The position numbers and the translations under genes were made by a program. A stretch of 25,698 nucleotides of DNA from the NCBI GenBank assembly GCA_002422505.1, contig DIVX01000053.1:1-25698 (forward strand). The letters are read 5' to 3'. The notes under the pieces are model-generated. The model had not been told where the DNA came from. It searched no databases and worked only from the letters and a program-made list of their open reading frames with translations. Origin of the DNA: Desulfovibrio sp. UBA6121 (lineage in GTDB: Bacteria; Desulfobacterota; Desulfovibrionia; Desulfovibrionales; Desulfovibrionaceae). This document shows, piece after piece, positions 13,920 through 20,693 of the stretch. The stretch's first letter is position 1. The number at the start of each line of letters is the position of its first letter.

Positions 13920-16064
13920 GTGGCCGGATTGCTCGATACCGTACGCTCGCTCTTTGGCCTGGGACAAGCGCGCCCCGTGCTCGACGCGGGCCAGGCCGAG
14001 CGCATCGGCGCGGAGTTCCGCCGCCGCCACACCAACTTCCGCCTGCTTTTAACCGCAGGCAAGCGCCTGCTTTCCACCCTGGCCGACATGGAGCGCGCCA
14101 CCAAAGACGGCCGCGTCTTCGGCATGACCTTTCTGCGCGCGGGCGCAACCGCACTCATCGTCAACGCCCTGCGCATGGTGCAGCACCTGGAGGCCCTGGC
14201 CCCGCAGAGCGCCGCCCACCTCAAGCCGCGCCTGCAGGAAATAAGCGCCAAGGTGGAGGAGGTGCTGGGCCGCCGCCGCGCCCCGGCCTGCGGCGCCCTC
14301 GTGGCCGATATCCGCAGCCTGGACGCCACCCAGGCCGACCTCATGGGCGCGCGCCTGGCCGAGCTGGGCGAAATCAAGAACCGCCTGGGCCTGCCCGTGC
14401 CGGAAGGTTTCGTCATCGGGGCCTGCGCCTACGAACTTTTCGCCTCCCAGCCCGGCCTGCGCGAGGAAATGGCCCGGCGCATCCAAAGCCTGTATGGCTC
14501 CGGCGCTGGCGCAAGCGACGACCAGCCCGACAGCGTGCCCGCCATCTACGGTGCGGACGACGCCGCCCTGGCCGCCATGAGCCGCGAAATCCAGGCGCTG
14601 ATTCTTGCCGCACCCCTGCCGGAGCCCCTGGCCGAGGCCATCACAAGCGCCTGCGCCGGGCTTATGCAAACCTGCGGGGGCACGCATCTGTGCGTGCTGC
14701 CCGTAAGCCTGGGCGAGGGCCAGGGCTTCACCGGCTCGTACCCGGCGCAGTACTCCGTGCCCTGCGGCGACGCCCTGGAGGCCTACCGACGCGCCGTGGC
14801 GGGCAAGTATTCGGCCCAGGCCATGGCCCGCAGGCTGTCCCACGGTGTGCCCGACATCGACGTTTCGCTCTGCGTGGGCATGCTGGCCGTGCCGGAATCC
14901 TCCACGCGGGGCACCTGCAGCAGCTCCAACCCTGCGGCCTCGGCCCTGGCGGCCGGGCTGGAGCCGGAGGACGCCCTGCGCCTGGCCGAGCTGGCCAAGC
15001 GCCTGGAACAGGGCCTGGGCGCGCACGCACGTTTCGAGTGGCTGCAAGGACCGGACGGAGCCTTCAGCCTGCTGCGCTGCGGCCCGGAGCCCGCACCCCA
15101 AGGGCCGGACGCCCCGGCCCCTGCCTGCGACGGAGACGAGCCAGCGCTTGGCCGCTCGCACATGGAGGGCACCCCGGTGCACGCGCGGCTGTGCGAACTG
15201 CTGGAGCTGCTCTCCCCGCTCACCCTGCCCGCCCCGGAAGACGCAGGCTTCCGCGCCGCCAACTGCCACACCCTGCGCGATGTGGCGCGCCTGGCCCACC
15301 AGCGCGGCGTAGACGCCATGTTCGACTTTGGCCGCAGCCAGCAGGACTTTTCCGAGCGGCAGGCCAAGCAGCTTTGGGCGGGCGGTTCGGCCATGCAGTG
15401 GTGGATCATCAACCTGGAGGACGCCTTCCGCGCCGCGCCCGAGGGCAAGTTCATCCGCCTGGAGCACATCGACTCCCCGCCGTTCCAAGCCGTTTGGGAG
15501 GGCATCAGCGCCGTGCCCTGGGCCGGGCCGCCGCCGGTGGACGCGCGCGGCTTTCTGTCCATCATGTACGAGTCCACCACCAACCCGGAAATTTCCATCA
15601 CCGGGGAGTTCGACTTCGGGGTGCAGAATCACATCCTGCTCTCCAAGGCCTACGTTTCCCTGTCCTCGCGCTTCGGCTACCACTTCGTCACCATAGAGGC
15701 CCTTGTGGGCGAACGCGCGAGAGAGAACTTCGTGAGCTTCCAGTTCCGGGGCGGCGCGGCGGAAATGACCCGCCGGGAGCGGCGCATCGCCTTTGTCTCC
15801 GGCCTGCTCTCGGAGTTCGACTTCAGCATCGAGGTCAAGGAGGACGCGCTCATTGCACGGGTGGAGGGCCTGGCCACGGCGGAGCTTATGAACCGCCTGC
15901 GCGTGCTGGGCTACCTCATCATCCACACCCGGCAACTGGACATGATCATGCGCATTCCCGCGCAGGTGCGCCTGCACCGCGAAAAGATCCTGCGCGAGAT
16001 AGCGGAAATGCTGGCCGCGCCCGCCGTTCCCACTTCCTCCCTCAGCGAAGCCCCCAAGGACTGA
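13920..16064 (+). CDS. PEP/pyruvate-binding-domain-like protein (PEP synthase N-terminal homologue, atypical)
   Basis: The 714-residue protein starts at GTG 13920, six nt after AGGAGG (13908-13913). An N-terminal helical part (residues about 20-120) precedes a region resembling the ATP-grasp nucleotide-binding domain of PEP synthase/PPDK: LPVPEGFVIGACAYELF (about 158-174), then GFTGSYPAQYSVPCGDALEAYRRAVAGKYSAQAMARRL (from Gly269), which matches the family's 'FAGQ.ET..N..G...AI..CWAS' section. The usual RSSA-x-ED nucleotide motif is replaced by LCVLPVSLGEGQ, and no phosphohistidine or PEP-binding domain is present. The C-terminal 300 residues include EFDFGVQNHILLSKAYVSLSSRFGYHFVTIEAL. It is probably a divergent or non-catalytic relative. 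It is followed 6 nt later by a small DUF4911-like gene. Confidence 0.75.
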   Translation: MAGLLDTVRSLFGLGQARPVLDAGQAERIGAEFRRRHTNFRLLLTAGKRLLSTLADMERATKDGRVFGMTFLRAGATALIVNALRMVQHLEALAPQSAAHLKPRLQEISAKVEEVLGRRRAPACGALVADIRSLDATQADLMGARLAELGEIKNRLGLPVPEGFVIGACAYELFASQPGLREEMARRIQSLYGSGAGASDDQPDSVPAIYGADDAALAAMSREIQALILAAPLPEPLAEAITSACAGLMQTCGGTHLCVLPVSLGEGQGFTGSYPAQYSVPCGDALEAYRRAVAGKYSAQAMARRLSHGVPDIDVSLCVGMLAVPESSTRGTCSSSNPAASALAAGLEPEDALRLAELAKRLEQGLGAHARFEWLQGPDGAFSLLRCGPEPAPQGPDAPAPACDGDEPALGRSHMEGTPVHARLCELLELLSPLTLPAPEDAGFRAANCHTLRDVARLAHQRGVDAMFDFGRSQQDFSERQAKQLWAGGSAMQWWIINLEDAFRAAPEGKFIRLEHIDSPPFQAVWEGISAVPWAGPPPVDARGFLSIMYESTTNPEISITGEFDFGVQNHILLSKAYVSLSSRFGYHFVTIEALVGERARENFVSFQFRGGAAEMTRRERRIAFVSGLLSEFDFSIEVKEDALIARVEGLATAELMNRLRVLGYLIIHTRQLDMIMRIPAQVRLHREKILREIAEMLAAPAVPTSSLSEAPKD

Positions 16065-16070
16065 CCGCCC

Positions 16071-16295
16071 ATGCGCTCCGATACGCTGTACCTGCGCCTG
16101 CCGCGCCCCCAGGTGGCCTTTTTCCGCTTCCTGCTGGAGGCGCGCGAAGGCCTGGCCATGTTCACCAGCCTGGGGGCCGACGCCAAGGGCCGCGAGGTGC
16201 TCTGCCTGCGCTTCGCCCCTGGCGCAGGGGCCGAGGTGCGGCGCTTCCTGGCCGATGTGCAACCCGACTGCGGCACGGAGCTGCTGGCGGGTTAG
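16071..16295 (+). CDS. DUF4911-like small protein
   Basis: A 74-residue protein starting at ATG 16071, six nt after the preceding stop. LYLRLPRPQVAFFRFLLEAREGLAMFTSL followed by VLCLRFAPGAGAEVRRFL fits the pattern I associate with DUF4911, a short alpha/beta domain of unknown function in deltaproteobacteria. There are no catalytic residues, signal peptide or cysteine pairs of note. Coupling to the PEP-synthase-like gene suggests a joint function, but none is known. Confidence 0.7.
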   Translation: MRSDTLYLRLPRPQVAFFRFLLEAREGLAMFTSLGADAKGREVLCLRFAPGAGAEVRRFLADVQPDCGTELLAG

Positions 16296-16344
16296 GGGGG
16301 GCCTGCCTCCACAGGCTTCTTTCCCCCTGGGCGGCGTTGCGGGC

Positions 16345-16396
16345 CGATTTTAGGGCCCCAGGGCTCGCATGAGCTCACCCGCTGGCCCCAAAATCG
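16345..16396. terminator. Long imperfect palindrome between convergent genes
   Basis: CGATTTTAGGGCC (16345-16357) pairs with GGCCCCAAAATCG (16384-16396) with one mismatch; the flanks GGCGTTGC and CCTTGCGCC extend it imperfectly. It sits between the convergent DUF4911-like and flavoprotein genes and could end transcription from both sides, although T-tracts lie inside the stem rather than after it. Confidence 0.5.
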
Positions 16397-16442
16397 CCTT
16401 GCGCCTCGCCAAGAGCTAACGTCCATCTTTGGGAAACAGACC

Positions 16443-17102
16443 CTATTCTCCAGACTTGGCCTGCTCCGCAAGCCGCGCCCCAAGCTCGCGCGCACGCGCG
16501 CAGTCCTGCGGGAACACCTCGGCCCGGCGCTTGGCCTTGGCCTTTGCGTCCCAGGCGCTGGCCTCATACTTGGAGTAGTCGGTGAACTGGTAGGTGTCGG
16601 TGCACAGGAACAGCTCGCAGGTGCCGAACATCCGGGCCATGGCGCCCTGCGTGGCCGCCGTACTGCGGTCTTGGCCAAGGGCGGGCATCTGCTCCTCGGG
16701 GATGTTCATGGTGTACACCAAGGCCGTGGGCATCCGGCGCGGAAAGATGCTGCGGTAGCCCGGCGTGTAGCTGCAATAGGGAAACAGCAGCCGCTCCAAA
16801 AACGAGCGCATCTCGCCCGTCTCGGTGTAAAAGTATATGGGCGAGCCCAGAATCAGGGCGTCGGCCTTGGCTGCCCGCTTCAGAACGGGCGTAAGCCCGT
16901 CCTTCATGGCACAGCGGCCATAGCTTTTGCCCCCGATCTTTTTGCAGGCGAAACAGCTGGTGCAGCCTTTGTAATCCTGCTCGTACAGATGCACCAGCTC
17001 CGTCGCCGCTCCCTGCTCGGCCGCGCCAGCCAGCACATGTTCGAGCAATGTCGATGTATTCCATTTTTTACGCGGGCTTCCGTTAATGGCGATGATGTTC
17101 AT
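16443..17102 (-). CDS. Iron-sulfur flavoprotein-like NAD(P)H oxidoreductase (flavodoxin fold)
   Basis: The 219-residue protein has a flavodoxin-like FMN site: NGSPRKKWNTSTLL (residues 7-20) for the phosphate loop and GSPIYFYTETGEMRSFLERLL for the isoalloxazine loop. Between them Cys47, Cys50, Cys53 and Cys64 (GCTSCFACKK...GRC) form a compact cysteine cluster like the [4Fe-4S] ligands of archaeal iron-sulfur flavoproteins, although the last spacing is wider. It probably passes electrons between a reduced carrier or NAD(P)H and small oxidants; the partner is unknown. The ATG at 17102 has GAGG six nt upstream; an upstream in-frame start at 17132 lacks one. A GACAAACT box identical to the repressor half-site lies at 17117-17124. 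Confidence 0.88.
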   Translation of the reverse strand: MNIIAINGSPRKKWNTSTLLEHVLAGAAEQGAATELVHLYEQDYKGCTSCFACKKIGGKSYGRCAMKDGLTPVLKRAAKADALILGSPIYFYTETGEMRSFLERLLFPYCSYTPGYRSIFPRRMPTALVYTMNIPEEQMPALGQDRSTAATQGAMARMFGTCELFLCTDTYQFTDYSKYEASAWDAKAKAKRRAEVFPQDCARARELGARLAEQAKSGE

Positions 17103-17220
17103 TGCAGACCTCACAAGACAAACTTCTGTCAAACGTAACCCTCTATGAGCAAAGAGACAACGACGACAACGCTTCGGGCGTCTGTTTTAAACAAACGTCT
17201 GCATGGCCTGCCCGGCCCCG

Positions 17221-17258
17221 TGCACATCCGCTTTGCACTTCTGTGCACAGTACTGCAC
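17221..17258. promoter_or_regulatory. Four phased TGCAC repeats, possible activator sites
   Basis: TGCAC occurs at 17221, 17234, 17244 and 17254, i.e. at steps of 13, 10 and 10 bp, close to one helical turn. The third copy sits in the palindrome TGTGCACA. The cluster lies about 75-115 bp upstream of the sigma-54-like element at 17335, a usual distance for enhancer-binding-protein sites. Confidence 0.45.
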
Positions 17259-17334
17259 ATCGATGTTGTTTCCGCAGCCTTCACCCTTGCCCGACTTTTC
17301 TACAACGCTGCGTTCCAGCAAGAACTTTTAGTCT

Positions 17335-17349
17335 TGGCACGGCGCATGC
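17335..17349 (+). promoter_or_regulatory. Candidate sigma-54 promoter
   Basis: TGGCACGGCGCATGC agrees with TGGCACG-N4-TTGC except for one base (A in place of the first T of the -12 part). GG and GC are at the right interval. A transcript would begin near 17361. Confidence 0.5.
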
Positions 17350-17360
17350 TCATAAGAGAG

Positions 17361-17508
17361 CAGATTGCGCGAGCGGGTCCGGGAGACGAACACCAAACCC
17401 ACCCACCCCATCCCCAGCCCCCCTTTCGGGCCAGCATGCGCAAGAATTGGATTCCTTCCCCCTCCTCCCGAAAAAGGGCCGCTGCAACCGGCCCTTTTTC
17501 CTTTTTCG
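17361..17508 (+). ncRNA. Candidate sigma-54-dependent small RNA
   Basis: The interval from the predicted start (about 17361) to the intrinsic terminator gives an RNA of about 140 nt. It has no plausible reading frame of its own. It carries long unpaired-looking pyrimidine tracts, including CCCACCCCATCCCCAGCCCC and CCTCCTCCC, which could pair with GGAGG ribosome-binding sites. This is inferred from promoter plus terminator only; no known RNA family is recognised. Confidence 0.3.
17470..17508. terminator. Strong intrinsic terminator upstream of the phage genes
   Basis: GAAAAAGGGCCG (17470-17481) and CGGCCCTTTTTC (17489-17500) form a perfect 12-bp stem with a 7-nt loop, followed by CTTTTTCG. 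The A-run on the 5' side makes it usable in both directions. Confidence 0.9.
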
Positions 17509-17612
17509 CCGCCCCGCCCATACCCCGTCAAGAGGCTATTCTTGTCCTTTTGCCGTCCCAAAACATGCCAATTCCGCCCGGCCCGCCCAGGCGGGGCTAT
17601 ACTTGCGCCACT

Positions 17613-17633
17613 GGCCGGGCGCCCCGCCCGGCC
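17613..17633 (+). promoter_or_regulatory. Hairpin just before the ribosome-binding site of the first phage gene
   Basis: GGCCGGGCG (17613-17621) and CGCCCGGCC (17625-17633) form a perfect 9-bp stem with a CCC loop, ending 8 nt before AGGAGG (17642-17647). It may protect the 5' end of the message or tune translation. Confidence 0.5.
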
Positions 17634-17654
17634 GCAACCGCAGGAGGTTTCATC

Positions 17655-17984
17655 ATGGGCGGAGGCGGCGGGTTCGACCCCATTTCCATCATCGGCAACA
17701 TGGTCTTTGGTTCCGTGCTTGGCGCCGTGGGCAGGAACGAGACGCGCAGCGGCGACGCCAGCGCCGCCGCCACGGCAGAGGCCGAGCGCCAGGCGGCGGA
17801 GGCGCGCCAAAGGGCCGACCGCAAAAAGGCCGAAACCTCCCTGCTGGCCAAGGCCAGACAGGCCGAGCGCGCCAGCCAGGCCGCGCAGAACTCCGGGGCC
17901 GAATCCCTCGGCGCGCCGGGGGCGGCCTCCGCCACGTCCGCCAGCACGGCCACCAGCCAGCTCAAGGCGAGGCTGGGCCAATGA
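17655..17984 (+). CDS. Small podovirus-type protein (T7 gp7.3 position)
   Basis: A 109-residue protein starting at ATG 17655, seven nt after AGGAGG. It has a Gly-rich start (MGGGGGFDP) and a hydrophobic stretch (ISIIGNMVFGSVLGAVG). A charged Ala-rich segment follows (residues about 35-80, EAERQAAEARQRADRKKAE...), likely a coiled coil, then a small-residue tail. I recognise no conserved family, but in T7-like phages the gene directly before the portal codes for a small tail/assembly protein (gp7.3) of similar size and style. It overlaps the portal gene by ATGA (17981-17984), so the two are translationally coupled. The role is inferred from position. Confidence 0.65.
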   Translation: MGGGGGFDPISIIGNMVFGSVLGAVGRNETRSGDASAAATAEAERQAAEARQRADRKKAETSLLAKARQAERASQAAQNSGAESLGAPGAASATSASTATSQLKARLGQ

Positions 17985-19573
17985 GCGCGCGCACCGCAAA
18001 ACAGCACACAGCGCAAGCGTCCTCCCGGCGCGGCAGCCAGTTCAGCCCCAGCCAGCCAAACCTGAACGGCCAGGCCGTGCTGGACCGCCTGGCCGCCCTG
18101 CGCGCCGCGCGCGATCCCTGGCTCCCGGCCTGGCGCGAGCTGTCCTCACAGATTATGCCGCGCAAAGGTGCGGCCTTTTCCGGCCAAGGCGCCCGCCTGG
18201 ACGACGAGGCCGTGTTCGACTCCACCCCGGCGCATTCCCTGGAACTGCTCGCCTCGGCCCTGGGCGGCCTGCTCACCAACCCGGCCCTGCCCTGGTTCGA
18301 CCTGCGCCTGAACCGCAGCGCCCCGGACAGCGACGAGGTGCGCGCCTTTCTGGCCCACTGCCGCGAGCGCCTGCTGGCGCTCTTCAACACCGAGGCCACC
18401 GGCTTCCAGGCCTGTGTGCACGAGCTGTACCTGGACCTGTGCCTCTTCGGCACCGCCGTGCTCTACGTGGAGCCCGACCAGGACTGCCTGGTGCGCTTCA
18501 GCGCGCGGCCCCTGCACGAGGCGCACCTTGCCGAGGACGCGCGCGGCATGGTGGATACGGTGATCCGCACCTATTCGCTCACCGCGCGGCAGGTATGGAA
18601 CCAATGGGGCCAGGCCTGCACGCCCGATGTGCAAAAACGCGCACTCGAAGACCCGGACGCCCGCGTGAACCTCGTGCACGCCGTGTTCCCCCGCACCGAG
18701 CGCGACCCCGCAAGCCCGGCCAGCGCGCACTTCCCCTACGCCTGCTTCTTTGTGGAGCAGGACAGCGGCGCAGTGCTGGAGGAATCCGGCTACCACGAGC
18801 TGCCCTACATGTGCCCGCGCTGGGCCAAGGTCTCCGGCGAGGCGTACGGGCGCGGGCCCGGCCTCACCGCGCTCAGCGACGTGCGCGTGCTGAACGCCAT
18901 GAGCCGCACCGCCCTCATGGCGGCGGAGAAAATGTCCGACCCGCCGCTCATGGTGCCCGACGACGGCTTCCTCGGCCCCATCCACTCCGGGCCGGGCGGG
19001 CTGTCGTACTACCGCGCAGGCTCCCAAGACCGCATCGAGGCCCTGCCCGTGCGCGTGGACCTGCACGCCATAGAAGCCATGATCGAACGGCGCAGGCAAA
19101 GCATCCGGCGCATCTTCCTGGCCGACCAGCTCGCCCCGGAAGCCGTGGGCGGCACCGCCACGGAGGCGCTCATCCGCCAGGCCGAGAAGATGCGCATCCT
19201 GGGACCCGTGCTGGGCCGCCTGCAAACCGAGTTCCTGGCCCCGCTCATCGAACGCGCCTTCAACATCCTGCTGCGCGAAGGCGAACTGCCGCCCTGGCCC
19301 AAGGCCCTGCCCCAGGGCTCGCTGCAGGTGGACTACGCTACGCCCGTGGCCCAGGCCCAACGCCAGGCCGAGGCCGAGAACCTGGGGCAGGCCATCCGCT
19401 ACCTGCAACCCCTGCTGGCCAGCGGCGACCCCTTCCACCTTCTGGACAACTTCGAACCCGACGCCATGGCCCGCCACGCCGCCACGCTCTTCAGCCTGCC
19501 CGCAGACTATCTGCGGCCCCAGGACAGCGTCGCGGCCATCCGCCTGGCACGAAAAGACAAAGGCAAAGAGTAA
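17981..19573 (+). CDS. Podovirus head-to-tail connector (portal) protein, T7 gp8-like
   Basis: The 530-residue product matches the podoviral head-tail connector family, which forms the dodecameric portal through which DNA enters and leaves the capsid. Supporting segments are LAALRAARDPWLPAWRELSSQIMPRKG near the start, FDSTPAHSLELLASALGGLLTNPALPWFDLRL, the long middle domain with YGRGPGLTALSDVRVLNAMSRTALMAAEKMSDPPLMVPDDG, and GGTATEALIRQAEKMRILGPVLGRLQTEFLAPLIERAF in the stem region. The length is normal for the family and there is no frameshift or internal stop, so the gene is apparently under selection or recently acquired. Its start overlaps the preceding stop. No terminase, scaffold or capsid gene is adjacent. 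Confidence 0.9.
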   Translation: MSARTAKQHTAQASSRRGSQFSPSQPNLNGQAVLDRLAALRAARDPWLPAWRELSSQIMPRKGAAFSGQGARLDDEAVFDSTPAHSLELLASALGGLLTNPALPWFDLRLNRSAPDSDEVRAFLAHCRERLLALFNTEATGFQACVHELYLDLCLFGTAVLYVEPDQDCLVRFSARPLHEAHLAEDARGMVDTVIRTYSLTARQVWNQWGQACTPDVQKRALEDPDARVNLVHAVFPRTERDPASPASAHFPYACFFVEQDSGAVLEESGYHELPYMCPRWAKVSGEAYGRGPGLTALSDVRVLNAMSRTALMAAEKMSDPPLMVPDDGFLGPIHSGPGGLSYYRAGSQDRIEALPVRVDLHAIEAMIERRRQSIRRIFLADQLAPEAVGGTATEALIRQAEKMRILGPVLGRLQTEFLAPLIERAFNILLREGELPPWPKALPQGSLQVDYATPVAQAQRQAEAENLGQAIRYLQPLLASGDPFHLLDNFEPDAMARHAATLFSLPADYLRPQDSVAAIRLARKDKGKE

Positions 19574-20032
19574 GAAAAGAGTTTCTTCGGGGGGGAATGA
19601 TTCCCCCCCGGGCCCCCCTCATAGGGGGGAGGGTCACGGAACCGGGCCGCAGCGGCAGGACTCGTCTCGAGCCACCCGGACGGCTTAGGCCCACGGCGCC
19701 GGGGCCAGCCCCAGGGCCGGGCATTTGCGCCGGGCGTTAGATACCAGAAGTTGGCAACCAGAAGTTGGCAACCTGGAGTTGGTGACCAGAATTTGGGACC
19801 AGGCCGCGCACAGAACGCCGCCACTTTTTTTGTTTCGCTATCCCAGGGAAACGGCTGTGCACACGCCCCCCTTGTTTCGCCTGTGCGCAATCTCGCCAGG
19901 CCCTTTGCCGACATGGATTACCCCCTTGCGGATTCCAAAGGGCTGCAAGCCCTTTGGCGGGGGGGCAGGGGGGCGGCGCCCCCCTTGCACCTCCCCTGTG
20001 CCCCGCACCACTCAAACATCAGGAGCAAGCAC
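19574..20032. repeat. 459-bp gap of palindromes and tandem repeats where scaffold and capsid genes would be
   Basis: No gene is seen between the portal and the tail tubular protein gene. It holds a palindrome at 19588-19610 (11-bp arms around one G), a CCCCCC/GGGGGG hairpin at 19613-19629, a 14-bp tandem repeat at 19743-19802, a hairpin at 19935-19957 (10-bp stem, GCA loop) and another at 19968-19984 (GGGGGGC/GCCCCCC). The palindrome cores match those at 630-652 and 831-853. Confidence 0.75.
19743..19802. repeat. 14-bp tandem repeat, about four copies
   Basis: ACCAGAAGTTGGCA is present in two perfect adjacent copies (19743-19756, 19757-19770), followed by a diverged third copy (ACCTGGAGTTGGTG, 19771-19784), a fourth of 13 nt (ACCAGAATTTGGG) and a partial ACCAG. 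It is noncoding as far as can be seen. Confidence 0.85.
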
Positions 20033-20614
20033 ATGGCCACGAGCGTCATCGAGATTTGCAACAACGCCCTTACGGACCTGGGCGAGGAGGCCATCGCCTC
20101 GCTTACGGACAACACCAAGGCCGCGCGCCTGTGCAATCAGCGCTGGCCTGCGGTGCGCGACGCGGTGCTGCGCGCGCATCCGTGGAACTGCGCCAGCGCC
20201 CAGGCGGAGCTGGCCGCCAGCGCCGGGGCTTCGGGCTGGCGGTATCAGGCGGGGTTCCCTTTGCCCACGGACTGTTTGCGGGTGCTTTCGGTCTGTTCCG
20301 GCGGGGCGGACGTGGAGCCCTGGGAGGTGCAGGCCGGGGCGGTGCTGTGCAACGCGGGCGGTCCCTTGCAGGTGCTGTACATCCGCCGCATCGACGACCC
20401 GCGCCTGTTCGACCCGCTTTTGTGCGAGGCGCTCACGGCGCGGCTTTCGGCCACCTTGGCCTATCCCATCACCGCGTCCACGGCCTTGGCGCAGTCGTTT
20501 TGGGCGGCCTACGCCGACAAGCTGCGCGAGGCCAGGGGCGTGGATGCGCGGGAGGCCTCGCCCATCGCCGCGCCCGCGCCCACGTCGTGGCTGGCGGCCA
20601 AGCTGGGCAGGTAG
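20033..20614 (+). CDS. Podovirus tail tubular protein A-like (T7 gp11-like)
   Basis: A 193-residue protein starting at ATG 20033, seven nt after AGGAG (20021-20025). The N-terminus SVIEICNNALTDLGEEAIASLTDNTKAARLCNQRWPAVRDAVLRAHPWNCA is characteristic of the gp11-like adaptor that forms the upper tail ring between portal and nozzle in T7-type phages. GWRYQAGFPLPTDCLRVLSV and the C-terminal ALTARLSATLAYPITAS also fit. The length matches gp11 (about 196). The reading frame is intact. The nozzle gene (gp12-like) that should follow is absent: the next gene is a convergent, unrelated hydrolase. Confidence 0.85.
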   Translation: MATSVIEICNNALTDLGEEAIASLTDNTKAARLCNQRWPAVRDAVLRAHPWNCASAQAELAASAGASGWRYQAGFPLPTDCLRVLSVCSGGADVEPWEVQAGAVLCNAGGPLQVLYIRRIDDPRLFDPLLCEALTARLSATLAYPITASTALAQSFWAAYADKLREARGVDAREASPIAAPAPTSWLAAKLGR

Positions 20615-20633
20615 CCCAGGGGCGGAACAGCAA

Positions 20634-20673
20634 CGCGGCCGGGCGGAGAGCAGGTGCTTTCCGCCCGGCCGCG
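20634..20673. terminator. Perfect 14-bp inverted repeat between convergent genes
   Basis: CGCGGCCGGGCGGA (20634-20647) and TCCGCCCGGCCGCG (20660-20673) pair perfectly with a 12-nt loop. There is no T-tract, so it may stop transcription from both convergent genes only partially or act as an RNA 3'-end stabiliser. Confidence 0.65.
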
Positions 20674-20693
20674 CCGCGTGTTGCGGGTGGAAA

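Larger units (their letters stand above)
17103..17654. other. 552-bp gap with sigma-54-like promoter, phased repeats and terminator
   Basis: No protein gene is supported here: frames entering the phage genes remain open by chance but lack ribosome-binding sites. The gap contains GACAAACT at 17117-17124, four TGCAC repeats (17221-17258), a sigma-54-like element (17335-17349), a pyrimidine-rich segment (17395-17470), a strong intrinsic terminator (17470-17508) and a hairpin just before the next ribosome-binding site (17613-17633). Together they outline a possible short noncoding transcript. Confidence 0.55.

Noticed and set aside
13541..16372. Plus-strand frame of about 940 residues across the two-helix protein, the PEP-synthase-like gene and its small neighbour
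   Set aside because: It is rich in Arg/Pro/Gly without domains, and crosses a strong terminator at 13841-13880.
17340..17400. tRNA-like segment ending in CACCA
   Set aside because: No T-loop GGTTCGA-type sequence and no cloverleaf stems could be drawn.
19743..19802. CRISPR-like repeat array
   Set aside because: Units are 14 bp and directly adjacent without spacers; no cas genes are present.
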